This document shows, one piece after another, positions 52,830-63,252 of a stretch of 64,000 nt of DNA. The stretch spans positions 1 to 64,000 of the forward strand of contig NZ_JAEEGB010000037.1 of NCBI RefSeq assembly GCF_016316925.1, written 5' to 3'. The stretch's first letter is position 1. Each line of letters opens with the position of its first letter. Below the pieces are notes generated by a model. The model did no database searches. It worked only from the letters and a program-made list of their open reading frames with translations, and was not told where the DNA came from. Origin of the DNA: Clostridium aciditolerans (lineage in GTDB: Bacteria; Bacillota; Clostridia; Clostridiales; Clostridiaceae). The translations under genes and the position numbers were made by a program.

Positions 52830-52974
52830 GGTAAACCTCCTATATACTATAATTAACTTTATTTGTTATTGTCGCTACAATATACTATTCTACAAAAAAT
52901 TAAAAATTCCTTCTAAATTTTGTAAAGATTTCATATTTTACAAAACTCAAAAGGAATATTATTGTCTTTTTTAA

Positions 52975-54516
52975 CTATTTTGCATATTCGATTGCTCGGG
53001 TTTCTCTTATAACATTTACTTTAATTTGACCAGGATACTCTAATTCGCTTTCAATTCTTTTAGCAATATTCCTTGCCATTTCAACAGCCCCTGCATCGTC
53101 AACATCTTCTGGTTTGATCATAATTCTAAGCTCTCTACCTGCTTGAATGGCATATGACTTCTCTACGCCTTCACATGTGTTTGCTATCTCTTCCAACTTC
53201 TCTAGACGCTTAATATAAGCTTCTAGTGTTTCTCTTCTAGCACCAGGTCTTGCAGCTGAAATTGCATCTGCGGCCTGAACGAGTACAGCTTCTAAAGATT
53301 GAAACTCTACATCGCCATGATGGGCACCAATAGCATTAACTATTACAGAAGACTCACGATATTTCTTCGCAACTTCTGCTCCAATAATGGCATGTGGACC
53401 TTCAACTTCATGATCTACTGCTTTACCAATATCATGAAGCAATCCTGCTCTCTTGGCTAAAGTCGGATCAATACCAAGTTCTGAAGCCATGAGACCAGCT
53501 AAATATGAAACTTCTATAGAATGCTTTAATACATTCTGACCATAACTGGTTCTATATTTTAATCTTCCTAGTAACTTTATTAGTTCTGAATGAAGACCAT
53601 GTACCCCAGTTTCAAAAGTTGCTTGTTCTCCTTCTTCTTTGATATCATTTTCAACTTCTTTTTTAGCTTTTTCAACCATTTCTTCAATTCTTGCAGGATG
53701 AATTCTTCCATCAATTATCAGCTTTTCTAAAGCTATTCTTGCTACTTCTCTTCTTATTGGGTCAAATCCTGAAAGAATTACTGCTTCAGGTGTATCATCT
53801 ATTATCAAATCTACGCCTGTTAGGGTTTCTAATGTTCTTATGTTTCTTCCTTCCCTACCAATTATTCTTCCCTTCATTTCATCATTAGGAAGAGCAACAA
53901 CATGTACTGTAGTTTCAGCTACATGATCTGCTGCACATCTTTGTATTGCACAAGTTATAATCTCTCGTGCTTTTTTGTCAGCTTCTTCTTTAGCTTTTGA
54001 TTCTACCTCTTTAATCATAATTGCTGCTTCATGCTTAATTTCTTTGTTAATTTCTTCTAATAATATTTCCTTAGCTTCTTCGGATGTTAATCCTGATAAT
54101 CTTTGAAGTTCTTCCCTTTGTTTTTCATATAATTCTTCTATACTTGCTTGCAATTCATCAATTTCCTGCTGTTTTTTGTTTAGGCTATCTTCTCTTTTTT
54201 CAAGTGAATCACTCTTCTTATCAAGTAGTTCTTCTCTTTGAATTAATCTTCTTTCAAGCCTTTGTATTTCGTTTCTTCTTTCTCTTAATTCCCTCTCAGA
54301 GTCAGATCTCAATCTATGAACTTCTTCTTTAGCTTCAAGAATGGCTTCTTTCTTTTTGGATTCAGCCGCCCTCTCTGCCTCCTCTTTCAATCTATGAGAC
54401 TCTTCAAGAGCCTGTGATTTTATAGCATCAGCTTTACTTTTTGTCATATAAAATCCAATAAATAAACCGACTGCTACGATTATACCGAAAATAATAATGT
54501 ATATAATTCCACTCAC
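52975..54516 (-). CDS. rny: Ribonuclease Y
   Basis: A 513-residue membrane-anchored endoribonuclease: N-terminal transmembrane helix (about 3-25), long charged coiled coil (about 30-190), KH domain (about 205-270, with [15 protein letters not shown]) and HD domain (about 320-430, [10 protein letters not shown]). It initiates mRNA decay and processes riboswitches in Firmicutes. It starts at GTG behind AAGGAGGTGTTCAT; the overlapping ATG reads into a stop. A clear sigma-A promoter lies at 54638-54666. Confidence 0.96.
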   Translation of the reverse strand: MSGIIYIIIFGIIVAVGLFIGFYMTKSKADAIKSQALEESHRLKEEAERAAESKKKEAILEAKEEVHRLRSDSERELRERRNEIQRLERRLIQREELLDKKSDSLEKREDSLNKKQQEIDELQASIEELYEKQREELQRLSGLTSEEAKEILLEEINKEIKHEAAIMIKEVESKAKEEADKKAREIITCAIQRCAADHVAETTVHVVALPNDEMKGRIIGREGRNIRTLETLTGVDLIIDDTPEAVILSGFDPIRREVARIALEKLIIDGRIHPARIEEMVEKAKKEVENDIKEEGEQATFETGVHGLHSELIKLLGRLKYRTSYGQNVLKHSIEVSYLAGLMASELGIDPTLAKRAGLLHDIGKAVDHEVEGPHAIIGAEVAKKYRESSVIVNAIGAHHGDVEFQSLEAVLVQAADAISAARPGARRETLEAYIKRLEKLEEIANTCEGVEKSYAIQAGRELRIMIKPEDVDDAGAVEMARNIAKRIESELEYPGQIKVNVIRETRAIEYAK

Positions 54517-54637
54517 ATGAACACCTCCTTCGCTTATTTGTGTATCTATTATTTAGTCAAATATGCAAGCATAGAAAAGGTGTCATATTTATTCAAATGG
54601 TAATTACTAAGCAAATGATAAACCAGAATTTGTCTTA

Positions 54638-54666
54638 ATTTTATATTATATTTTTCATATTGTCAA
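54638..54666 (-). promoter_or_regulatory. Promoter of rny
   Basis: On the minus strand a perfect TTGACA (54666-54661) is followed by 17 bp and TAAAAT (54643-54638). The expected leader is about 115 nt. Confidence 0.7.
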
Positions 54667-54795
54667 GTTTATAGTGTTACATAAATTATATTATAATTAT
54701 CTATTGAATAATTATGTTATAATACTGTCTTTATACTATTGTATTTTAACCAATACCTGATTATCTAATCACCAATAGAAGTATAAATATATAAT

Positions 54796-54826
54796 AAAAT
54801 CGCAAGTATTGTATACTTGCGATTTT
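54796..54826 (-). terminator. Terminator of recA
   Basis: AAAATCGCAAGTA (54796-54808) pairs perfectly with TACTTGCGATTTT (54814-54826) around a 5-nt loop, adjoining the recA stop codon. Confidence 0.88.
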
Positions 54827-54833
54827 TAGAAAA

Positions 54834-55898
54834 TTACTCGTTTTCAACAGTTTCCTTTGGTTGTTCACTATCTACTTTATTATCATTTAAAGCTTTAGCC
54901 AAAGGTAATTCGTATTTTTCTCTAATTTTATTCTCAATTTCAAGTAGGATCTCAGGGTTTTCCTTCAAGAATTGCTTTGCATTTTCTCTTCCTTGTCCTA
55001 ACCTAGTTTCTTTATAAGAGAACCAAGCACCACTTTTTTGTACTAGTTCCTCCCTTACCCCTACATCTAGAACATTACCTGGTCTTGATATACCTTGATT
55101 ATACATAATATCAAACTCAGCTTGTTTGAAAGGCGGTGCAACCTTATTCTTTGTTACCTTAACCTTTGTTCTATTACCTACAATATCATCGCCCTGTTTA
55201 ATTGAATCTATTCTTCTTACGTCCATTCTCACTGATGCATAGAACTTTAATGCTCTACCACCTGGAGTTGTTTCAGGATTTCCGAACATAACACCAACCT
55301 TTTCTCTTAACTGGTTGATAAATATAGTTACACATTTTGACTTATTTATAGAACCTGTGAGTTTTCTTAAAGCTTGAGACATCAGTCTAGCTTGTAGTCC
55401 TACATGAGAGTCACCCATTTCTCCTTCTATTTCTGCCTTAGGAACTAAAGCAGCTACAGAGTCTACAACAATTACATCTATTGCCCCAGACCTTACTAAA
55501 GCTTCAGCTATTTCTAGAGCCTGTTCTCCAGTATCTGGTTGTGATACAATTAAATTCTCTATATCTACGCCTAAATTTTTAGCATATGCAGGATCAAGGG
55601 CATGTTCTGCATCTATAAATGCTGCTGTACCACCTGACTTTTGTGCTTCAGCCACTATATGAAGCGCTACAGTGGTTTTACCTGAAGACTCAGGTCCAAA
55701 TATCTCAACAACTCTTCCTCTAGGTACTCCACCAATGCCTAAAGCTATATCGAGGTCAAGGCATCCTGTAGAAACAGCATCAACATTTAGTATACTGTGC
55801 TCTCCAAGCTTCATTATAGATCCTTTTCCAAATTGTTTTTCTATCTGCCCCATAGCTGCTTCTAAAGCTTTTAATTTATCAGTATTAATATTCCCCAT
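54834..55898 (-). CDS. recA: Recombinase RecA
   Basis: A 354-residue RecA with Walker [10 protein letters not shown] (68-76), Walker [13 protein letters not shown] and the DNA-binding loop regions ([34 protein letters not shown]). It drives homologous recombination and LexA autocleavage. I start at the ATG at 55896-55898 behind GGAAGTG; a GTG three codons earlier overlaps that site. A LexA/SOS box lies just upstream. In B. subtilis cinA precedes recA; here it is absent. Confidence 0.97.
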   Translation of the reverse strand: MGNINTDKLKALEAAMGQIEKQFGKGSIMKLGEHSILNVDAVSTGCLDLDIALGIGGVPRGRVVEIFGPESSGKTTVALHIVAEAQKSGGTAAFIDAEHALDPAYAKNLGVDIENLIVSQPDTGEQALEIAEALVRSGAIDVIVVDSVAALVPKAEIEGEMGDSHVGLQARLMSQALRKLTGSINKSKCVTIFINQLREKVGVMFGNPETTPGGRALKFYASVRMDVRRIDSIKQGDDIVGNRTKVKVTKNKVAPPFKQAEFDIMYNQGISRPGNVLDVGVREELVQKSGAWFSYKETRLGQGRENAKQFLKENPEILLEIENKIREKYELPLAKALNDNKVDSEQPKETVENE

Positions 55899-55919
55899 AG
55901 GGTTCACTTCCTTTCAAAT

Positions 55920-55933
55920 CGAACATTTGTTCT
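55920..55933. promoter_or_regulatory. LexA (SOS) box upstream of recA
   Basis: GAACATTTGTTC at 55921-55932 fits the Gram-positive SOS box core GAAC-N4-GTTC exactly, with C before it. It overlaps the predicted transcript start, immediately downstream of the -10 element, where LexA would block initiation. Confidence 0.85.
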
Positions 55934-55939
55934 ATTAAT

Positions 55940-55968
55940 ATTATATACTATCTTATGTATATGGTCAA
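55940..55968 (-). promoter_or_regulatory. Promoter of recA
   Basis: On the minus strand TTGACC (55968-55963), a 17-bp spacer and a perfect TATAAT (55945-55940). Expected start near 55934. Confidence 0.8.
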
Positions 55969-56025
55969 CTGAATGAGCAAATTTCATAATAGTTTTTCAA
56001 TGGATCTCATCTCCATAGAAAAATA

Positions 56026-56050
56026 AAAGTTCCTGAAAGTCAGGAACTTT
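56026..56050. terminator. Terminator after pgsA
   Basis: AAAGTTCCTGA (56026-56036) pairs perfectly with TCAGGAACTTT (56040-56050) around a 3-nt loop, with T-runs on the minus side. Confidence 0.8.
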
Positions 56051-56145
56051 CTATTTTTAATTATAGACACATCTCAAATATTTAACCAAATAATGTCAAT
56101 AAATTAGTTGATCATCTAAAGATTTTCTTTTATACAACATTATCT

Positions 56146-56733
56146 TTATCGGTCAGCCCTCATTACCTCTTTATTTTTAATAAAATAATCTAACCCTGAT
56201 ATTATTGTAATTGCAATCGCAATCGCCATTGCAATATTAGTTGTTAAATTTAAAAACTTATGAGGATAAGCTATATACTTTTTAATTATTCCAAGTGATA
56301 CATGATTGTAATTTAGGTTTATCAATGCCAAAATAAGAGCAATTATTTGCGTCACTGTTTTAGCTTTACCCCAATTGCTTGCTGCAATAACTATGCCTTC
56401 TGCGGCCGCAATTGACCTTAATCCAGTTACCGCAAACTCTCTTGCTATAATTATCATAGCAGCCCAAGCAGGTACAATATGATACTCTACAAGGGAAATC
56501 AATGCTGCTGTAACTAAAAGTTTATCCGCTAATGGATCCATAAATTTACCAAACCTAGTTATTTGATTTCTACTTCTCGCTATATATCCATCTAATTTAT
56601 CTGTAATAGATGCAATTACAAATATACCTATAGCAATGGCCTTTCCATAAGGAATATCTTTAATCGTAATAAACATTAAAAAAAATGGAACTAAAAGTAT
56701 TCTAAGTAACGTAAGTTTATTTGCTAAATTCAT
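56146..56733 (-). CDS. pgsA: CDP-diacylglycerol-glycerol-3-phosphate 3-phosphatidyltransferase
   Basis: A 195-residue membrane enzyme with the CDP-alcohol phosphotransferase motif [10 protein letters not shown]...[10 protein letters not shown] (about 45-72). It makes phosphatidylglycerol phosphate. Hydrophobic helices fill the rest. The start is the ATG at 56731-56733 behind GGGAG. It overlaps the end of rimO by 17 nt, indicating cotranscription, and precedes recA as in Bacillus. Confidence 0.92.
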   Translation of the reverse strand: MNLANKLTLLRILLVPFFLMFITIKDIPYGKAIAIGIFVIASITDKLDGYIARSRNQITRFGKFMDPLADKLLVTAALISLVEYHIVPAWAAMIIIAREFAVTGLRSIAAAEGIVIAASNWGKAKTVTQIIALILALINLNYNHVSLGIIKKYIAYPHKFLNLTTNIAMAIAIAITIISGLDYFIKNKEVMRADR

Positions 56734-58057
56734 TACATACAACTCCCATTAAATCATACTCGGAGCTATTGGTAATTTTAACCTTAACCATAGTTCCTAC
56801 TTGTAATTTTTTATCACTTTCAAAATAAATTAGACCATCTATTTCAGGAGCCATTTCACGACTTCTGCCATACCATGCTTCTTTCTCTTTTCCTTCAATG
56901 ATGACCTCATAAGCTCTATTTATCTTACTATCATTAATGTCTTTCGATATTGTTTGTTGAAGCATCATTAATTCTTCTTCACGTTTTTGTTTTATACCTT
57001 CATCAACTTGCTCTTTCATTTCTGCAGCCGGTGTTCCTTCTTCTTGAGAATACTTAAATACACCTAACTTATCAAATTTTATTTCTTTTATAAAATCTTT
57101 TAACTCATTAAAATTTTCTTCCCTTTCTCCTGGGAATCCTACAATTATAGATGTTCTTATTACTATTCCATCTACTTTTGTTCTTAACTTATTTATGTTA
57201 TTTATTATTTCTTGCTTTCTTCCTCTTCTTCCCATAAGCTTTAATATGTCATCGCTTATATGTTGAACAGGAATATCCAAATACTTACATACCTTATCAT
57301 TATTAGCTATTTCATCTATTAATTCATCTGTAATCTCTTCAGGATAACAATATAATATTCTTATCCACTGGATTCCTTCAACTTTAGATATTTCATTTAT
57401 AAGTTTTGGAAGCATCTTTTGTCCATATATATCTATTCCATATCTTGTAGTATCTTGAGCAACTAATATAATCTCTTTTACTCCTTGAGCTGCAAGATTT
57501 TTAGCTTCTTCCAATATGTTTTCTATATTTCTGCTTCTATACTTTCCTCTAATTTTAGGAATTATGCAATAAGTACAAAAGTTATCACACCCCTCAGCAA
57601 TTCTTAAGTATGCTGTAAAGGATGCAGTAGTGAGTATTCTTTTCCCCTCATTTATGCTAGAGTCACTATAATTGCAGCTATAAAATTTAGAATTTTTATC
57701 TTCCATACATTTTATTATGCTTTCATTTAGCTTGTCATAATCATTTACTCCAAGCATTATATCTATTTCTGGTAAAAGCTCCATAAGCTCCTTACCGTAT
57801 CTTTGAGTTAAGCACCCTGTAACTACAATTAACTTGCAACTAAATCTTTCCTTATACTTTGACATTTCAAGAATGGTATCGATAGATTCTTGTTTTGCAG
57901 ATTCAATAAATCCACAGGTATTTATAACTATTACATCTGCTTCCTTAGGATTATTTACAATAGTATTATCCATATTTATATGACTTAGAATAATTTCAGA
58001 ATCAATCCTATTTTTATCACAGCCTAAACTTATTAGTCCAACTTTTAATTTATCCAC
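56717..58057 (-). CDS. rimO: Ribosomal protein uS12 methylthiotransferase RimO
   Basis: A 446-residue radical SAM methylthiotransferase: N-terminal UPF0004 domain with CGFIES, the radical SAM motif [11 protein letters not shown] (about 147-157) and a C-terminal TRAM domain ending near [19 protein letters not shown] at the start distinguishes RimO from MiaB. It modifies an aspartate of ribosomal protein S12. I start at the GTG at 58055-58057, five bases after AGGAGGAAAAATA. Confidence 0.9.
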   Translation of the reverse strand: MDKLKVGLISLGCDKNRIDSEIILSHINMDNTIVNNPKEADVIVINTCGFIESAKQESIDTILEMSKYKERFSCKLIVVTGCLTQRYGKELMELLPEIDIMLGVNDYDKLNESIIKCMEDKNSKFYSCNYSDSSINEGKRILTTASFTAYLRIAEGCDNFCTYCIIPKIRGKYRSRNIENILEEAKNLAAQGVKEIILVAQDTTRYGIDIYGQKMLPKLINEISKVEGIQWIRILYCYPEEITDELIDEIANNDKVCKYLDIPVQHISDDILKLMGRRGRKQEIINNINKLRTKVDGIVIRTSIIVGFPGEREENFNELKDFIKEIKFDKLGVFKYSQEEGTPAAEMKEQVDEGIKQKREEELMMLQQTISKDINDSKINRAYEVIIEGKEKEAWYGRSREMAPEIDGLIYFESDKKLQVGTMVKVKITNSSEYDLMGVVCNEFSK

Positions 58058-58233
58058 TATTTTTCCTCCTATTAGATAAATAATTAAATCCAAAACTTCA
58101 TACTTTATTTTAAATCTACTTTTTACATTTTACAAGAAAAAATTATAATAACAAAAGACTGAGTTATCTTATCCTATAATTACCACACATAATATTAATA
58201 AACTTAGACAACTCTTTGTTAATCAAATTTACC

Positions 58234-60489
58234 CTATCTTTCATAGTTTTCTCTCTTTACAAGAACCTGTCTTGGCTTACTTCCATCTCGTCCTGATATT
58301 ATCCCTCTTTCTTCCATCTGATCAATTATTCTAGCAGCTCTATTATAACCTATTCTAAGCCTTCTTTGCAGAAGTGATGTAGATGCTTGTCCTATATCTA
58401 CTACTATTCTGGTAGCTTCTTCTAATAATTCATCAGCATCTGAACTTTCTCCATTGGCATTCGTGTCAATGTGATCTATTATATCATCTTCATATTGTGG
58501 TGCACCTTGTTTATCTTTAATAAAGTTAACTACCTTTTCAACTTCACTTTCAGATATAAATGCTCCTTGAATTCTTATTGGCTTTGCCTCACCTACTGGA
58601 TAGAATAGCATGTCTCCTTTTCCAAGAAGCTTCTCAGCACCCGCTGTATCCAATATAGTTCTTGAGTCAATTTGAGAAGACACCGCAAAAGATATCCTTG
58701 AAGGTATATTAGCCTTAATTACCCCGGTAATAACGTCTACAGAAGGTCTTTGTGTGGCAATAACCAAATGCATTCCTGCAGCTCTGGCCATCTGAGCTAA
58801 ACGACCTATGTAGTCTTCAATATCGTTTGGGCATACCATCATTAAATCTGCTAATTCATCAATTATTATTACAACAAAAGGAAGTTCATTTTCTGTTATT
58901 CCTTTTTCATATAGTTCATTATAGCTTTCAATATTTCTTACACCGTTGTCTGCAAAAAGTTTATATCTTCTTGTCATCTCCTGAACAGCCCAGTTTAACG
59001 CTCCCGCTGCTTTTTTAGGATCTGTAACTACTGGTATTAACAGGTGAGGTATTCCATTATACACACTAAGCTCAACTACTTTCGGATCTATCATCAACAG
59101 CTTGACATTATCCGGAGAATATTTATAGAGTAAACTTACTATTAATGTGTTTATACATACACTTTTTCCTGAACCAGTAGCTCCTGCAATAAGCATATGC
59201 GGCATTTTCGTTAAGTCACAAACTACACAGTTTCCACCTATATCTTTTCCTAATGAACAGGCCAAATTTTTGCTTGAATTAATAAACTCTGGAGATTCTA
59301 TAACTTCTCTTAGATAAACCGCTGTTAACTCTCTATTTGGTACTTCTATTCCAATGGCAGATTTTCCTGGAATAGGAGCCTCAATTCTTACCCCTGATGC
59401 TGCTAATCCCAAAGCTATGTCGTCAGATAGATTTACAATTTTGCTTACCTTAACTCCTGGACTAGGTTGAAGTTCAAATCTCGTTACAGAAGGTCCTTTA
59501 CTTACCTGAATAACTTTAGCTTCTACACCAAAACTGCTTAGGGTTTCTTCTAGTTTGTTAGCATTATTTATTAATTCTTTTTTATCTTCTTTATTAAGTT
59601 TTGACTGGACATTTGTTTTTAACAGTTCAACAGATGGAAAATTATATTCTTGGTTACAGCTTATATGAGTACCTGTCATTTGCTTGTCCAATTCCTCATT
59701 TATTGAGTCATCTATTGCCTTATCGGAAGCACATTCAATCTCAATATTACGCTTTACATTTTTATTTTCTTTAATATCTGCATCAGGTTTTTCCTCAACA
59801 TTTTTGTCTGCTGATTTCATAAAGTCCAAAATCTTTATTCTATTATTAATATTTTTTATGAAACTTTCTTTCTCTACGCTGCTACTATGTTGGGCCTTTT
59901 CTGGTTCTCTGTCTTTTTCATTAATGATTGTGTCTTCTTCCACATAATTGCTTTCTTTTAATACAGACTTTATTTTATGCAATATATCATAAATTGTTAC
60001 TCTACTCATTAATATAAAACATATTATGTATATTGAAGCAAAGATCACATAACAACCTACACTGCCAAACAATTTAAAAAGAGGTACATCTATTAAAAAG
60101 CTTATAATCCCTCCATGCAATGGACTATCAGTTTCATATAGTATTCTTATTCCTTTTACTATATCATTACTTGCATAATACTCTGACATTATTATCATTT
60201 GTATAAGCAGAAGAGTGTTAATAATAAACAGTAAAATTCCGTAAAACTTTTTGCTGAAATTTATTTTATTCTTTTTACATACAAAACAAAATCCTGTAAA
60301 TATTATTAAGACTGGAAAAACAAAGGCACCTAATCCCATTACAGCTATTAATATTTTTTTAGTAAAGTTTCCAATAATTCCAGATGATTCTGATGAGAAA
60401 ACACTTATTATCATCAATATTCCTAATGTAATTAGAAGAATTCCTTTTATGTCTCTATCAAATTCATATTTTTCTGTTTTTCTAGCCAT
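58234..60489 (-). CDS. spoIIIE: FtsK/SpoIIIE DNA translocase
   Basis: A 751-residue translocase with four N-terminal transmembrane helices (about 15-185), a variable linker (about 190-290), an alpha/beta motor (Walker A GATGSGKSV, about 440; Walker B VVIIIDELADLMM) and a C-terminal gamma winged helix (TSLLQRRLRIGYNRAARIID) that reads chromosome polarity. It pumps DNA across the septum in division or sporulation. Position between tepA and rimO/pgsA matches SpoIIIE of B. subtilis. Confidence 0.93.
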   Translation of the reverse strand: MARKTEKYEFDRDIKGILLITLGILMIISVFSSESSGIIGNFTKKILIAVMGLGAFVFPVLIIFTGFCFVCKKNKINFSKKFYGILLFIINTLLLIQMIIMSEYYASNDIVKGIRILYETDSPLHGGIISFLIDVPLFKLFGSVGCYVIFASIYIICFILMSRVTIYDILHKIKSVLKESNYVEEDTIINEKDREPEKAQHSSSVEKESFIKNINNRIKILDFMKSADKNVEEKPDADIKENKNVKRNIEIECASDKAIDDSINEELDKQMTGTHISCNQEYNFPSVELLKTNVQSKLNKEDKKELINNANKLEETLSSFGVEAKVIQVSKGPSVTRFELQPSPGVKVSKIVNLSDDIALGLAASGVRIEAPIPGKSAIGIEVPNRELTAVYLREVIESPEFINSSKNLACSLGKDIGGNCVVCDLTKMPHMLIAGATGSGKSVCINTLIVSLLYKYSPDNVKLLMIDPKVVELSVYNGIPHLLIPVVTDPKKAAGALNWAVQEMTRRYKLFADNGVRNIESYNELYEKGITENELPFVVIIIDELADLMMVCPNDIEDYIGRLAQMARAAGMHLVIATQRPSVDVITGVIKANIPSRISFAVSSQIDSRTILDTAGAEKLLGKGDMLFYPVGEAKPIRIQGAFISESEVEKVVNFIKDKQGAPQYEDDIIDHIDTNANGESSDADELLEEATRIVVDIGQASTSLLQRRLRIGYNRAARIIDQMEERGIISGRDGSKPRQVLVKRENYER

Positions 60490-60576
60490 ATCATATCACC
60501 TCAAGACAATTGTAATAACACTTATCTATGTAGTTATTCTACATAATTAATATATTTCCTTTTATGCATCTGAAAT

Positions 60577-60708
60577 AAAATAACAAGTCAAAATGCTACA
60601 GATATTTTGCATTAGACAAGTAGACAGGTTCCGCTGACAGTTGTCTGTCAACAGATTCTACTGCCACAGTATGATGCAAAATATACTAGCATATTGACTA
60701 GTTATTTT
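60577..60708. repeat. About 130-bp near-palindromic intergenic element
   Basis: Arms 60577-60612 and 60674-60708 are imperfect inverted copies (outer AAAATAAC/GTTATTTT, inner ATATTTTGCAT/ATGCAAAATAT). The centre holds the perfect TGACAG-TTGT-CTGTCA hairpin (60635-60650). It lies between tepA and spoIIIE and may be a terminator or a MITE-like insertion. Confidence 0.55.
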
Positions 60709-60757
60709 TTGAAGATGCCTTAATTACTTATAAATATAAATCACCATAGGAAATATC

Positions 60758-61483
60758 CTATGGCTGACTTTCAGTATCCTTTTTTTTCTCTTGTATAAGC
60801 ACATCTAGTTTTTTAATAGCATCACTTATACCTCCAACTTCATCGATCAATCCTTCGTCTACTGCATGCTTTCCAATTAAAATAGTTCCCATATCATTTA
60901 ATAATTCATCTGTTTGAGCCATAAGTTTACGTAATCTATCTCTATCTATCTTTGAGGTTCTCACTATAAACTCAATAATTCTCTCCTGCATTTTATTAAA
61001 ATATTCAAAGGTTTGAGGTGCACCTATAACAAGACCATTCATCCTTATTGGGTGAACTATCATAGTAGCCGAAGGTGAAATAAAGGAGTAATCTGCAGCA
61101 GTAGCAAGAGGTACTCCAATAGAATGTCCTCCGCCAATCACTAGAGATACTGTAGGTTTGCTCAAACTTCTTATCATTTCTGATATTGCCAATCCTGCTT
61201 CTACGTCACCTCCCACAGTATTTAGCACTGCAAGTACTCCTTCAACATTTGGATCATTCTCAATGGCAATTAGTAGTGGTATAACATGTTCATACCTAGT
61301 GGTTTTAGTTTGTGGTGGTAACGCCACATGCCCTTCAATTTGACCGATTATAGGTAGTATTTGAATTCTATCTTTAGCTTTAGGAATATTTTGCATACCT
61401 AATTCTTTTATATTCTGCAGTTCCTTATTGCCTTTATTTTCTTCCTGATCTTTAATTCCTTTGTTATCTTTTTCTTCTTGCAT
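60758..61483 (-). CDS. tepA: ClpP-family serine protease, TepA-like
   Basis: A 241-residue ClpP/crotonase-fold protease. A polar N-terminus (KDNKGIKDQEENKG) precedes the core; the catalytic Ser is in GGGHSIGVPLA (about 125-135) and His in VHPIRM. Family members (TepA/YmfB) act without a Clp ATPase and have been linked to protein secretion in Bacillus; the substrate is unknown. Start ATG at 61481-61483 follows AAGGAGGG. Gene order with spoIIIE and dapG is as in B. subtilis. Confidence 0.82.
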   Translation of the reverse strand: MQEEKDNKGIKDQEENKGNKELQNIKELGMQNIPKAKDRIQILPIIGQIEGHVALPPQTKTTRYEHVIPLLIAIENDPNVEGVLAVLNTVGGDVEAGLAISEMIRSLSKPTVSLVIGGGHSIGVPLATAADYSFISPSATMIVHPIRMNGLVIGAPQTFEYFNKMQERIIEFIVRTSKIDRDRLRKLMAQTDELLNDMGTILIGKHAVDEGLIDEVGGISDAIKKLDVLIQEKKKDTESQP

Positions 61484-61545
61484 ATCAATCCCTCCTTGCA
61501 TAAATATATTTTGTGCATTATAAGGGACTGATATTCATTTTAATT

Positions 61546-62751
61546 TTATTCGCTGCCTAACTTAAATTCATTATGGAGCGCATTTATTGCTTTTTCCGAG
61601 TTTTTACTTTCTACAAGACACCAAATTGTAGTATGAGAGTCAGCAGTCTGAAGAACTTCTATATTTGCCTTAGTTAATACTCTTAATATTTTAGCCATTA
61701 CACCTGGAAGACCTCTCATTCTACTTCCGATTATTGCAATCTTACTGCATTCTTCTACATATGAATAAATTAGGCCAAGTTGTTCCATAATAATCTTAAA
61801 GCTATCTAGATTTTTCCCATCTATAGTAAATATTTTTTGTTTAGGAAACACATTTATTAAATCTATACTTATTAGATTTTGAGCTAATTCATCTAAAAGT
61901 ATATCATAATTTTCATTCTCTTTATTTTCATCTAACTCTACTGTTACTTGTACTCTTTTGTCCATAGAAGTTATTCCAGTAATAATGTTTTCAGTATTTC
62001 TAATTGCATTACTATTTATTACAGTACCTTTACAATCACTGAGAGTATTTTTTATAACAAGTGTTACATTTGACTTCATGGCTATTTCTACAGCTCTAGG
62101 ATGAATCACCTTCGCACCTTGATCTGCAAATTGAAATACTTCATTATAACTTATTTTTTCAATTAGTGATGCATCTGAAACTATTCTAGGATCTGCAGTC
62201 ATGATTCCATCTACATCAGTATAAATATGAACTTCTTCTGCCTTTAGGGCAGCGCCAAGCAAGGAAGCAGTTACATCACTACCTCCTCTTCCAAGAGTGG
62301 TTATAAATCCTTTCTCACTTATACCTTGAAAACCAGCCACAACAGGTATTTTTCCTTCTTTTATTATATTTAACAACTTTTCTGAGTCTACTTTTAAAAT
62401 AGATGCATTATTATAATTATCATCTGTAATAATACCCGCTTGTCCTCCAGTTAATGGAACGGCTGACAAACTATTTTTAGATAATACGTCACTCATCACT
62501 ACAGTGCTTATAATTTCACCACAACTCATAAGTAAATCCATTCCTAAAGTATTAACTCTTTTGTATTCATCACTTATTAAAGAAAGAAGGGTATCTGTTG
62601 CATAGGGCTGTCCTTTTCTACCCATAGCAGATACTACTACCACTGGAGAAAAACCTTCTTCTTTTGCCTTTAATATCTTTTGAACTACTAACTCTCTTCT
62701 GTCGTCAGTAGATACAGAGGTTCCTCCAAACTTTTGTACTAATATTTTCAT
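61546..62751 (-). CDS. dapG: Aspartate kinase, DapG type
   Basis: A 401-residue aspartokinase. KFGGTSVS (about 7-14), the aspartate/ATP site GRGGSDVTASLLGAAL (about 164-179) and TDVDGIMTADPRIV are clear; two ACT domains fill the C-terminus (about 260-400). It phosphorylates aspartate for diaminopimelate, lysine and dipicolinate synthesis. Between ymxH and tepA it corresponds to B. subtilis dapG, but spoVFAB, asd and dapA, which adjoin it there, are missing here. Confidence 0.92.
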   Translation of the reverse strand: MKILVQKFGGTSVSTDDRRELVVQKILKAKEEGFSPVVVVSAMGRKGQPYATDTLLSLISDEYKRVNTLGMDLLMSCGEIISTVVMSDVLSKNSLSAVPLTGGQAGIITDDNYNNASILKVDSEKLLNIIKEGKIPVVAGFQGISEKGFITTLGRGGSDVTASLLGAALKAEEVHIYTDVDGIMTADPRIVSDASLIEKISYNEVFQFADQGAKVIHPRAVEIAMKSNVTLVIKNTLSDCKGTVINSNAIRNTENIITGITSMDKRVQVTVELDENKENENYDILLDELAQNLISIDLINVFPKQKIFTIDGKNLDSFKIIMEQLGLIYSYVEECSKIAIIGSRMRGLPGVMAKILRVLTKANIEVLQTADSHTTIWCLVESKNSEKAINALHNEFKLGSE

Positions 62752-62790
62752 TTTTACCCTCCATCGCTTTTTCTAATAATAGTATATTAG

Positions 62791-62820
62791 CGAGATCTCT
62801 AATATGTTAACGAGATCTCT
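62791..62820. repeat. 20-bp tandem duplication at the end of the YmxH gene
   Basis: CGAGATCTCT occurs at 62791-62800 and 62811-62820 within two similar 20-bp units (TTAGCGAGATCTCTAATATG and TTAACGAGATCTCTTTAACA). The second unit overlaps the stop codon and last codons of the YmxH-type gene. Confidence 0.6.
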
Positions 62821-63079
62821 TTAACATTTTTTCTTCTGCATCAATAATTATTGTTTTCGAACCTATTTTTTTTACATATTCCCATGGTACTTCTACAAAT
62901 TCACTTTTAGAAAACAAACCAAACTTAGATTTATTGTCATTTAAAACTAATAATTTAAGATTGCCATCCTCATCAATTATTATATCATTATTGCCCAAAC
63001 AGTTAAATCTATCTCCATCATTTACATTTATAATCTCATATCTTTCCATTTCACTATAAAACTTTACACTTTCACTCAT
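62807..63079 (-). CDS. ymxH: YlmC/YmxH-family PRC-barrel sporulation protein
   Basis: A 90-residue PRC-barrel protein (ERYEIINVNDGDRFNCLGN near the start, then FVEVPWEYVKKIGSKTIII). YlmC/YmxH proteins are conserved in spore formers, with undefined function. Its place between the M16 peptidase and dapG reproduces the B. subtilis order mlpA-ymxH. The ATG follows AAGGAGG. Its final codons overlap a 20-bp tandem duplication. Confidence 0.85.
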   Translation of the reverse strand: MSESVKFYSEMERYEIINVNDGDRFNCLGNNDIIIDEDGNLKLLVLNDNKSKFGLFSKSEFVEVPWEYVKKIGSKTIIIDAEEKMLKRSR

Positions 63080-63252
63080 ATATATACCTCCTTAATATTT
63101 TAATAGAGGGCAGTGAAGGATGAAAACTCACCTTCGCTGTCAACTGTCTCCTAAAAAATAATACAACCTATTATTTTTATATTATGAATTATACTAAGGA
63201 GTTATTACATTTATTTAAACATACAGGAACAAATATAGAAACCAAAAGTATT

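Larger units (their letters stand above)
54517..54833. other. Intergenic region between recA and rny
   Basis: About 315 bp holding the recA terminator and the rny promoter (separate entries). The rest is AT-rich; I see no gene. Confidence 0.5.
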
